The position numbers and the translations under genes were made by a program. This document shows, one piece after another, positions 54,812-63,850 of a stretch of DNA of 64,000 bases. Source of the stretch: Azorinus chamasolen (Eukaryota > Mollusca > Bivalvia > Cardiida > Solecurtidae); the NCBI GenBank assembly GCA_963576725.1, contig OY755237.1, positions 62,721,423-62,785,422 on the forward strand, in the 5' to 3' direction. Position 1 is the stretch's first letter. The number at the start of each line of letters is the position of its first letter. The notes beneath the pieces are model-generated. The model worked only from the letters and a program-made list of their open reading frames with translations, was not told the DNA's origin and made no database searches.

Positions 54812-55434
54812 CAAATATGGAAAAATAGTCAGACAGGTAGAGCCACACACGAAATGACACCGCACCAAACACCATCAAACAAGAAACGGTATGGCCACAA
54901 GACAAAACATAACAGGACGCACATCAAGACGAAAAACATTAAACATTAAGCATATTAAATAACAATATTGACAGTAGGCTGAAAGCAGGAGTACCGCCTT
55001 GGAACGTTCAGTAACTAAAATAAGATACTGGGGAACTTAAACCTGGTTTACGGGTACCCAACCTCGTCATTATCCCACTTTCACCAAAGTCAAAATGTAA
55101 ATGAAATTCCCCCTCCAGACAACTTCACAACATGAATAACGATGTCTGCCAAAACAAAATGACTTTAAAATAAACGTTAGAGGTAAACAAGCGACGTCAT
55201 CATTTAAATGACGTCATAATTTAAAAGTACGGGAAAACTATGAAACACGTCTACACCGACATTTTATATAAAATAAGTCGCAAGAAGATACAAATACTAG
55301 TGGATATTAAGTATGTACAACTGTTTTGTTTGAAATAGAATAAACTTGACATCGTAGACATGTACATGATCATTACTCAGAAGTCAGAGCAGCTGTGGAG
55401 AAGTCATTTGGGGTACGACAGAACGAAGTTTGTA

Positions 55435-56677
55435 AATCACATCGCCATAAAATTCAGGATGTGAAATACCGTGTCGCAGAAGTGCCTTGAGATTACATTG
55501 GTACTTGTCAATAAGTGAGAGATTTCGATAGTAAAATATAGAGAAAGTTTTTCTTAGTTTATGGTATCTATATCCTTGCTTGAGCAGCTTTTCAGTTAAA
55601 ATGAGATTTCGACTGTAAAATCGTCAATAGATGAACAAGCTCTAGCAAAACGAATAAGATGAGATATATAAACCCCGTAAGATGGGGCACAGGGAACATC
55701 TCCGTCAAGATGATGGAAATTTACAAGATTAAAATCAAAATCATCTCTTTTGTCATATATTTTAGAAGAAATAATTCCATTATCAATTTTAAGATCTAGC
55801 TCAAGAAAAGCTGCATACTTGTCGGACGGGTTAGCTTTATTCAATTTCAGTTGATTAGGATAAATTGTAGGAATCAGAGTATCAAAGAAAGGGTAATCTA
55901 AGTTAAAATATCATCCAAATATCTTGTGATTGTGGATTCAAACGTAACATAAAATCTCTCTCATAGCAGTCAAAAACAAATCTGCGACAAGTGATGCACA
56001 CTTCGTACCCATAGGAATACCAATGACCTGACAGTATATAGCATTCCCATAACATACAAATATGTTATCCAAAAGAAAGGTTAGTGATTCGCAAACTTCT
56101 GAGCAAGTCCAATTGGTGTAATATTTCATTTGCTCGTCAGTAAAGAAGGCTTTCTCAGCATTACATGCCAGAAATGATTTTTTCCCGGGCAAATACTTTC
56201 TGGATTAAGTTAGTCAGTTTATCTTTAATTAAAATATGAGGAACAGTTGTGTATAAAGTAGAAAAATCGTACGTTCTTACAGTGGATGCAAGATACCTTT
56301 TGTTCCTAAGTTTGTTTAAGACTTCTGAAGAGTTCTTTATAGACCAGAAGAGATTTATTCCAGAATGTTCATAAGTCTTATCACAGTAGAATTTTACATG
56401 TTCTTTTACCTTCGTTAAACAAGAAGTCAAAAGTATAGACAATTTGGTAGTTGTACAGGAGCTAGAATTTGCAATGAAACGCGCTTTATATGTTTTTATG
56501 TAGTTTTGGTAACCAATACATTGTAGGAAGTTTATGTTGTGTAATTTTAATATCGGTTCCAAGTTGTTCAAACTTTTTGACATGGTCTGAAACGATGGTC
56601 TTTTCGTCAGTAGTTACTGAAATGTATGACTTGGTATTAATAATTTTCTGCTTCAAGACATCGATATAATGTAATCG
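55435..56677 (-). pseudogene. Reverse transcriptase core of Naiad copy C
   Basis: After the TGA the frame reads RLHYIDVLKQKI, then KARFIANSSSCTTTKLS, TYDFSTLYTTVPH (motif A, Asp at about 56267), an A-run frameshift near 56175, FFTDEQMKYYTNW, IGIPMGTKCASLVADLFL (motif B, about 56000-56021), further frameshifts, TRYLDDI (motif C at 55910-55921), LELDLKIDNG, YGVYISHLIRFARACSS and GISHPEFYGD. All catalytic Asp residues are still encoded, though in different frames. The copy is dead but recent enough to read throughout. Confidence 0.85.
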
Positions 56678-57565
56678 TCAAATAATAATCACATTATTCG
56701 ATGCCTTATCAGCAGGAACACAAACGTATTTTGAATGGAAATCCTGTATACCCTTTTTAAGATGTCTAAAAGAAATTCTAGGTTTAGGTGGAAGAATGTG
56801 TTTGTTAGAGCTATAAAAAGAAATGCGTTTGTCAATTATATCAAAAATTAGTTTTTTTCCAATTAGAAAGAGCATCAGACTCAACATGTTCTCTTCGACA
56901 CCAAATAATACTAAACTATTGTAAATTCTGAAGGGAGGTAAAGCCTCCACAATCTGAACTCGACAATAGTTAAAATATATCAAGGATGGTATTCTATATT
57001 TGGGACCTTTATTCAAAAGAGATCGTAGACGTTTATCTTTAATTATGTCAAAATTACCAGTAATCACATGACCAGCCGGAGAATAGCAAAATTTCAGGAA
57101 TATTATCATTAATATTAAGCTCGGCCACAATTTGATTATAGTTGAAAATTGTATTTCTTATGGGTTTGTTATATTTGTAGCAGATAATAGGTGTTTCTGT
57201 ATTTTTAAAGTATTTAGGAATAGTGTCAATCACATTTTTGTCCCTAAAAATACTTTGGAGGTCAATAAAATCAATACCTTTATTAATAAAAGGAATTTTA
57301 AAGAAGAATCTTTGGTGTTCAGGTAATTTGTCAATGTGCGGTCTGAGAACATGTAGAGTAAAAGCTTTGTATCAAACTAGCCGTTCCTATGAGAGGATCT
57401 GATCTAAAAATGATTTTTTCGGCTTGCTCGTCAATTTCTTTTAATGAAGATATAGATAAGAAGGAAAGTCTAGAAAGCATGGCATGTTTACCAGAAGTTA
57501 GACGTAAAGTATGTAAATCGAGAATAGTCATTTACAAACGAGATTTTCGTTTAATATTACCATTT
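56678..57565 (-). pseudogene. Linker and N-terminal reverse transcriptase of Naiad copy C
   Basis: Pieces in order: KRKSRSHGIRKNGNIKRKSR, a TAA, then MTILDLHTLRLTSGKHAML (57531-57331), then in another frame HVLRPHIDKLPEHQRFFFKI, INKGIDFIDLQSIF and YKYNKPIRNTIFNYN, then after a further break CYSPAGHVITGNFDIIK, NKGPKYRIPS and KYVCVPADKASNNVIII (57130-56678). PAGHVITGN and GPKYR mark the region that joins the nuclease to the reverse transcriptase in these elements. The expected CxC motif before it is not found, apparently lost with the small deletion near 57070. The frame ends at a TGA (56678-56680) in the middle of a conserved block. Confidence 0.8.
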
Positions 57566-58382
57566 TTACGAATGCCATGTGATCGAGATTTGCGTTTTCT
57601 TATAGAAAAAATCGAAACAAATATCTATATCAGGATCTTTAGAAATATTTCCAGTCTGGTAAATACTATCATTCAAGCCTAAAGGAAAAGGTGTTTGCAA
57701 TTTTGTAATCCAATTTAATTCAGATATAAATCTAGCTTTCGATTTTAAGCTACTTGTAGCATCCTTATCATATAATATATGTTCTACAATTTGTACTGAC
57801 ACATCTTCAAAAGAATGGCCAGACTTCCGAAAGTGTTGGTATAAAAATGATTTTAACTTACGATTTCGACACTGATATACGTGCTCCCGAAATCGAGTCA
57901 TCAAAGCACGTCCTGTTTGTCCAACGTACTGTATACCACAACTGGGCGAGTTCCAAGTTAAAACATAAATAACGTTAGTAGTAGTACAATCAACGTTTGA
58001 GTTTATCTTGACATTAAATGTTCTACCATTAACTGTTGATTTTATAGTGGAATTACAAGAAATGTTACTACAACATATGCACCTCTTAGCAAAGCACTTT
58101 TGGATAATGCGATACACTCTGTGTCGCTTGTATAAGGACCGTTTACGAATGGAAGAAACATTTTGGATAACAGATTTTAAAGGTGAAAGTACAACTCTTG
58201 GTCCATTGAAAAAACATTTATTTTAATAGAAAGAGATGGTATGTGAAAAGATGAAGTTGTTTTAAACGAACATAAAGTTGAAGGGAAGAGAAATTAGAAA
58301 CATTTTTGGGTACTTGTACAGACGACACAGAGTGCATATTTAAAGCTTTCATTTCTATCAGAAGTATTTGAACTTTATTCAT
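57566..58382 (-). pseudogene. GIY-YIG endonuclease domain of Naiad copy C
   Basis: The well-preserved part (58117-57566) reads RCICCSNISC, then NVIYVLTW at residues 49-56, CGIQYVGQTGR at 60-70, the catalytic-type Arg in LMTRFREH (residues 72-79), HFRKSGHSFEDV (95-106) and ELNWITKL (133-140), where the Glu is the expected metal ligand. The Cys pair near residues 13-16 and His 95/101 could form the CCHH zinc site described for Penelope-like nucleases. The frame continues upstream through GPRVVLSPLKS to about 58213, and after a frame break to an ATG at 58382 (MNKVQILLIEMKALNM). The enzyme would nick target DNA for retrotransposition. The start is uncertain. Confidence 0.85.
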
Positions 58383-58529
58383 ATTGGAAAGTGATAGAGG
58401 GGCACCTGTATTGTGTTTATCAACATGTCAATTACATTAGTGTAGCTACCAAGTGCATCAAATTGTTGGTGAACATAACACTTACCACGAGGTGCATGAC
58501 ATATTTATGATGATGTCATTTAGAGACAT

Positions 58530-58655
58530 TTCGAAAGAAATGTTTAACATGACAAACAGTGCTGAGCCTGAGGAGATGGCTCCTCTAGAGGCCTCTGGGT
58601 CTACTATGTTGGAAATATGACTTACTAGTGTCACTCACTGTAAGGGCTGATGAAT
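58530..58655. mobile_element. D-like hairpin relic
   Basis: TAACATGACAAACAGTGCTG, GGAGATGGCTCCTCTAGAGG, CTCTGGGTCTACTATG and CACTGTAAGGG. Confidence 0.6.
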
Positions 58656-58796
58656 CTGACCCAACGATTGTGTTTGTTATAATGCATGTAATGGGGTACA
58701 TGTCTTCTTGAGGAAGGCATTAAATGTACCAACTGACACTTACTGAACATGCTATTAATTGGGGGTGCGTATTCAAATGATAGCCGTCATTTCTCC

Positions 58797-58880
58797 TCCT
58801 AACCCTATGTTGTGACACCTCTTGATAATCGTCCCGAAGATAACCACCAAAAGGATGGTAACAACACAGGGGTCAGTTTA
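58797..58880. mobile_element. Family H core relic
   Basis: AACCCTATGTTGTGACACC, TCTTGATAATCGTCCCG and GGTAACAACACAGGG are the decayed arms of the family H hairpin. Confidence 0.5.
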
Positions 58881-58899
58881 GAAATAAAGTAGTTATTCT

Positions 58900-59149
58900 T
58901 TAACCCTTCTCTTGTTGAATTTTAAAATACATTTCTCCTTCTTTACCCATGCCCTGTTGTATAATTACATATATCTTCACTGTGTACAAGTATTTCGCTG
59001 TGTAATCACTGCTGTAGAGTGCAATGGTTGCACAATCAATTTGTAAATAGTGCAGACCCTGATGAAACAGCTCCTACAGGAGCTGTCTCATCTGGGTCTT
59101 CACTATTTACAGGTACGTATATGGACGTGAATAGCAAGCGAAGGGTTAA
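58900..59149. mobile_element. MITE family A, TTAA-flanked (forward orientation)
   Basis: TTAACCCTTCTCTTGTTGAA at 58900 and AGCAAGCGAAGGGTTAA ending at 59149. Apex AGCTCCTACAGGAGCT. Off-pair CCCTGATGA / TCATCTGGG retained. Confidence 0.88.
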
Positions 59150-59348
59150 AATGTTTCACAAAGTTCTTCTGATTATCGTGAGAACGACATTTACGAGCAT
59201 GTAATCAAATGTTACTGTTCATGTATGATGATGTAATTATGAAGTGACTGGAGCTAACAAGCATACCAGACCAAGGTTAGACACTGCATAAATCAGTGTC
59301 ATATCAGGTTTCACGCTGTTTCGGATTTAGATTGATATATCTGACTTA

Positions 59349-59500
59349 AACTCATGCTTAATGCAGAGTGAAAGTCAGGCAAAACGTTCCTGGAGGAGCT
59401 TTCTGTATGACTTTCACCTTACAATAATCAGTCACCTGCATAAAAGTATACCATTTTTTCTATGCTAGATTTCCCGTTTGGAGGGGTTTTACAGTTTATT
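59349..59500. mobile_element. MITE family E, left end missing
   Basis: CTTAATGCAGAGTGAAAGTC, CGTTCCTGGAGGAGCTTTC, GACTTTCACCTTACAATAAT, and right end GGAGGGGTTTTACAG. Confidence 0.6.
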
Positions 59501-59529
59501 TAATTTTGAGCAGGCATGCTTTTTCTATA

Positions 59530-59650
59530 GCTGGGTCCAAGGTTATAAAACATCTGAGTCTGGATCTGAGATCATTCTCAAGAATCAGATTGGTCAGATG
59601 CTTGAGAATGATCTCAGACTCAAGCAAAAAGTTTTATAACATCGGGGCAT
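59530..59650. mobile_element. Palindrome related to the 178-bp type
   Basis: GGTCCAAGGTTATAAAACAT, GAGATCATTCTCAAG, CAGATTGGTCAGATG, CTTGAGAATGATCTCAGACTC, GTTTTATAACATCGGGGC. Confidence 0.65.
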
Positions 59651-59744
59651 GGGCAAAATCAGTGTTAAATATTAAAAGGACAGTCGCTACAAATGCATGT
59701 TCAGTAAAATTAATTTATATGCCAAAGCTCCCGAGTCGAAACTG

Positions 59745-60274
59745 CAGTGGAACTTCGTTATATCCAACTCGGATAATTTGAACTTCTAGATACAGTAAAA
59801 CCCCTCTAAACCTGAATTCTAGTAGAGAAGAATTTAGATACTTTTAGGCAGGTGGCTGCTTCATGCAGGGTGAAAGTCATGCAGAAAGCTCCTAGAGGAG
59901 CTTTCTGCATGACTTTCACCCTGCATGAAGCTGCCACCTGTCTCCAAGACCGATATTTATACCAAATTTAACGTCTGGTTTAGAGGGGTTTTACTGTACC
60001 TCGAACTAACAATTCGGTCCTTCCGCCCTCGATATTTACTAAACATATTTGTTCTGAAATGTATCACTACGCATATCTAGAAATGCATATGACAGCTTTA
60101 TGCATGTGTAAGTCATCCTGAAAGATCCTGCATGAGCTTTCAGAATTACTGTAGACCTATATTAAGCTGTGTATTTGAGATATTTTTCAGATTGGAATCC
60201 GGATGACTCCATTATTTACTATCTCGAAGTAATGTGTATGGTCCCTTGAGGTTCGAGATATCGAAATTCAACTG
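59745..60274. mobile_element. TA-type MITE with a family E copy nested inside
   Basis: Outer ends CAGTGGAACTTCGTTATATC and GAGATATCGAAATTCAACTG are inverted and match the element at 16458-16721. A family E copy (59793-59996) is inserted at a TA inside it. Without the insert the outer element is about 324 bp. Confidence 0.72.
59793..59996. mobile_element. MITE family E, intact, 204 bp, nested
   Basis: CAGTAAAACCCCTCTAAACC ... GGTTTAGAGGGGTTTTACTG, TA on both sides. The arms carry GCTTCATGCAGGG and CCCTGCATGAAGC, a paired change from the usual TTAATGC. Confidence 0.9.
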
Positions 60275-60777
60275 CACCATAACACACTTTACTGAATTGT
60301 GTAATAGTATATGGTATGGTTGTTAACGTCATTCTTTCATCAACAGAACCGCTATGTACAAACATAAACTGAATTTGAAATACTTGTGTAGAGGTCACTG
60401 TCAAATATTCCAAAATGGGAAAATAATAAAAGCAAACAGCATACATGTAATTATTATCCTAAATTGCATTTTATTATATTGTTCAGTTACACCCTATGGC
60501 ACAATCTCGAATAAAAACATTGCAATCTGATTCATGACAGTAGCCATGGAAATAACACCTCGTTCATTTCAATAGTGTAGCATTATCAACATCATCTACT
60601 GATGTTTTGCGTGGCAGGGAGACTCGTCGTGTTTATTTCATGGTTTCTAGAATATTGTTCCAGACCGTCCACTTTGTTTACTTATGCACAGTAGGTTGTG
60701 GCCATTGTCCGATAGTGGAAGGTCTGTCGGTACATCGCAATACTAACGCTCTTAATCGCTGAGTGTACAGTAAAACC

Positions 60778-60975
60778 CTCTATACAGGAATTCTAGTATA
60801 GAAGAATTTAGATACTTTTGAGGCAGGTGGCTGCTTAATGCAGGGTGAAAGTCACGCAGAAAGCTCCTCTATAAACGTTTTGCATGACCTTCAGTCTTTA
60901 TTAAGCTGCCACCTGTCTCCTTTGTAGAGTGATATTTGTGCTAAATATAACGTCCAGTTTAAAGGGGCTTTATTG
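60778..60975. mobile_element. MITE family E
   Basis: CAGTAAAACCCTCTATACAGG at the left and TTTAAAGGGGCTTTATTG at the right, TA-flanked; apex AGCTCCTCTATAAACG is decayed. Confidence 0.8.
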
Positions 60976-61044
60976 TACCTCATTATGGGTACATTTCTTT
61001 TGATATGGATTCATAGATCTAGTGACAATCAAGTTACACATATG

Positions 61045-61247
61045 CAGTAAATCCCCTCTAAACCGGAATTCTAATAGAGATGAATTTAAATACTGTTAGG
61101 CAGGTGGCTGCTTTATGCAATGTAACAGTCATGTAGAAAGCTCAGCTATGAACTTTTTGCATGACTTTCACTCTGCATTAAGCTGCCACCTGTCTCCCAA
61201 CTGGATACTGGATATGTATGCTAAAGTTAACGTCCGGTTTAAAGGGT
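61045..61247. mobile_element. MITE family E, right end cut by family B
   Basis: CAGTAAATCCCCTCTAAACC at the left. The right end stops at CCGGTTTAAAGGG, where the family B element begins, so the last ~9 bases (TTTTACTG) are missing. Confidence 0.78.
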
Positions 61248-61477
61248 TTGAACCCATTCCCGCATATAGACGCCTTTTGATGCCTCTGTAAAAGTCACTT
61301 TGTGAAACCATTGTGATAAATAGAGCATTTGCTCCTATGGAGCAAATGCTCTATTTATCACAATCGTTTCAGCACCACACAATTCTAGAATGTTCCTTTT
61401 TAGTAGTAAATGCTCCTTTTCGGTAGATTTTTTCAAAGAGGTTGGATCTAAAAATAGCCTATACGGGAATGGGTTAA
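61248..61477. mobile_element. MITE family B
   Basis: The left target is TTGA in place of TTAA, then ACCCATTCCCGCATATAG. Hairpin GATAAATAGAGCATTTGCTC / GAGCAAATGCTCTATTTATC is perfect. Right end ACGGGAATGGGTTAA. Confidence 0.85.
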
Positions 61478-61549
61478 AGTACTTCATTAATAGTACATCT
61501 CCATTGATATTTTGTCCAGATATCTATTGGCTATCCAGTTACTTGTATA

Positions 61550-61735
61550 CGGTAAAACCCCTCTAAACCGGAATTCTTGTAGAGAAAAACTAAGATGCGT
61601 TTAGCCAGGTGACTGTTAATGCAAGGTGAAAACTATGCAAACGCTCCTAGAGGAGCTTTCTGTATGACTTTCAACATGCATTAAGCTGCCACCTATTTCC
61701 AGAACAGACATGTATGCTGAATTTAACGTACCTTT
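61550..61735. mobile_element. MITE family E, right end missing
   Basis: CGGTAAAACCCCTCTAAACC, apex CGCTCCTAGAGGAGC, CATGCATTAAGCTGCCACC, then GAATTTAACGTACC. Confidence 0.7.
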
Positions 61736-61739
61736 GATA

Positions 61740-62010
61740 TAGTTTCAGAGATCAGTAGAGTATCCAGCTACTCGTATGCTTTAACAAATTCAAACAGCAA
61801 AAATATAATATTCACAGAAATATATTTATTACTGAAACATTTATTAATTAGTGAAACTTTCATAATGTATGGTTTAAATAGATATTATTAATTAATTAGG
61901 CAAAAATGAATATTCTATTTAAACGTTTTGCCTATCTATATCTCCCAGCTTTGTTTATATTTTGTGTGTATTATTTTCAATATATTAAAAGCTTATCTTT
62001 TCAGTGCGTA
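61740..62010. other. Unassigned AT-rich sequence
   Basis: No feature seen. Confidence 0.35.
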
Positions 62011-62160
62011 ACACGGGGCCACTAATTCCCTTTTCAAACAACGTAGACCAAGATGTTACTCCTAGAGAAGACCTCTCATCAAGATATGCACGGTTTGTCA
62101 TGTATAATAAATTTCTTTTAAAACAATCGCTCTAATTATCCTCTCATCTGGGTCTACATT
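62010..62160. mobile_element. D-like relics
   Basis: CCAAGATGTTACTCCTAGAGA, GACCTCTCATCAAGATATGC, TGTCATGTATAATAAATTTC and a second CCTCTCATCTGGGTCTACA. Confidence 0.45.
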
Positions 62161-62404
62161 GCTTGTTCAGGACATTGATAACTGGTTCCCTATACTAAAA
62201 TGGTTAGAGCTCCGATATAAATATACAAATGTTCAAGAAAATTATACCATTCATCCCGACCACTTGGTGTGGGTTATGATCAATGAACAACTCAAAACAT
62301 TATTAAATACATGCAAATATGTCGGCCATTTTGCTGCGATTGCGTACGTTACCGTAATGCTGGAACTGGAAAACTTTGACCTTCTATGGGGTGTTGAGTG
62401 GTAA

Positions 62405-62500
62405 CCTTTGCCAACAGTTTGTGTCGTTATGAGATGCTGAATAATTCGGCGTCTCATCAGGATCCAAACTTTTGGCACTAATGGACAAGTCCACGTTGCC
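62405..62500. mobile_element. F/G-type hairpin relic
   Basis: TTATGAGATGCTGAATAATTC, GGCGTCTCATCAGGATCC and AAACTTTTGGC. Confidence 0.5.
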
Positions 62501-62760
62501 TGATATATCCCAAACGAATGAATGCCAGTACCTATATATATCTTATAGATATAAACTAGACCCGTCTCATCCGCTTAACAGAAGTAATCACACGCAGGCA
62601 GTTCTCTTGTGATTAAAAGGTGCTGTATATTGTGACCATCCTGTTTATTTGTAATGCAAAACCCTCAAAGATATCATACGCCAGGGAAATCTTGCAGTAA
62701 TACAATTTGGCCCGGCCGCTACAAATAAAACCACTCATACCAGTCTACGTTTACGTAGGA
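62500..62760. other. Unassigned sequence
   Basis: No feature seen. Confidence 0.3.
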
Positions 62761-62766
62761 ATATAT

Positions 62767-62900
62767 TTAACCCTTTGAGTACAGGAATAAGTGTGCTGTC
62801 ATTTGCAAACTTTGTATACCCAGACCAGAAGTCTCATACAGGAATCCTTTGATCAGAGTCTGCATTGTTTGTCATTCAAAATCATCTACGAAATGTACCC
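62767..62900. mobile_element. D-like MITE, right end unclear
   Basis: TTAACCCTTTGAGTACAGG, GTATACCCAGACCAGAAGTC, TCAGAGTCTGCATTGTTTG. Confidence 0.5.
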
Positions 62901-63388
62901 CCTGTATACTGGAACGGAATATACAGCGTATAACAATAACCAGGCATTCATTCTACTTTGATATTTAATACCCATCATGCTAAAGTTGGGGAAATTCATT
63001 CACTTCCTAGATTGTTACAGGATTCGGAAGATATAAGGTATGTCATATTGCCAACATTGCAAAGAATTATTGTCTTCTATAAATAGTTTGTCCAGACTGA
63101 TACGTTATATCTAGCTAGAAAACTACTTTCAGCATGCGAAACAAATTTTACAATGTGTCTTTATTGTCAAAGAACTTAACATTAGGATGAATGCGTGATA
63201 CTCTTTGCAAAAAAATTAGATCTAGACGAGATGTAGACGGAATTTATTTCACGGTGAAGAGTGGATATGTGTTATCAGTTGTAGTAGCCTGTCTGTAGTT
63301 GGATACATTCTGACTTCATGTGTAATACCCGTGAAAGCCATTGATCGTACTTACTACAATGGGCATGTCCACCATGATCTCATCATTG
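62900..63388. other. Unassigned sequence
   Basis: No feature seen. Confidence 0.3.
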
Positions 63389-63389
63389 C

Positions 63390-63620
63390 TTAACCCATTT
63401 CCTCATATTGACGACTTTTGACGACTCTGTAAAGGTCACGTTGTGAAACCGTTGTGATAAATAGAGCATTTGCTCCTATAGGAGCAAATGCTCTATTTAT
63501 CACAATGGTTTCAAACTACAAAAAAATCTAAAAGTTTCCTTTTCTCTAGTTAATGGTCATTTTCGGTAGATTTATTCAAACAGGTTCTTTCTAAAAATAG
63601 TCTATTAGGTAATGGGTTAA
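63390..63620. mobile_element. MITE family B, intact, 231 bp, TTAA-flanked
   Basis: TTAACCCATTTCCTCATATTG at 63390 and AGGTAATGGGTTAA ending at 63620. The hairpin is nearly perfect: GAAACCGTTGTGATAAATAG, GCATTTGCTCCTATAGGAGC and its complement. This is the best reference copy of family B. Confidence 0.9.
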
Positions 63621-63850
63621 TGCCTACAAGGTTAATATGAAATATATTGCAATATTGAATTCATAATTGCTACGTTAACATTAGCTTGTTTTTGTGATAA
63701 TGTGTGTGACATAAAGTCCTAATACAATTTGTAAAATAGATCATACTAACTATGGGCTCAATTATAGCTTTTTATATCGTATGACAATATGCAGATGTGT
63801 TTATTTGACGAAAACGGCATTGAAATTCTCCACGTCAAAACTATCAAATA

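Larger units (their letters stand above)
54812..58440 (-). mobile_element. Naiad-type Penelope-like element, nearly complete copy C
   Basis: Reading on the minus strand the order is N-terminal leader (from about 58440), GIY-YIG nuclease, a linker with PAGHVITGN, reverse transcriptase, 3' tail (55430-54812). Canonical Penelope elements have the nuclease after the reverse transcriptase; the order here is that of Naiad elements. The coding region has several frameshifts, a TAA, and one TGA at a conserved Cys position. An internal deletion joins the tail directly to ...ISHPEFYGD, removing the C-terminal ~70 residues that copy A keeps. Its 3' end abuts copy B head to tail at 54811. Confidence 0.88.

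Noticed and set aside
15616..59204. Recurring peptides with DPDETAPAGAVSSGSSLF
   Set aside because: They are translations of the family A hairpin. The same peptide appears wherever a copy lies and should not be read as a protein family.
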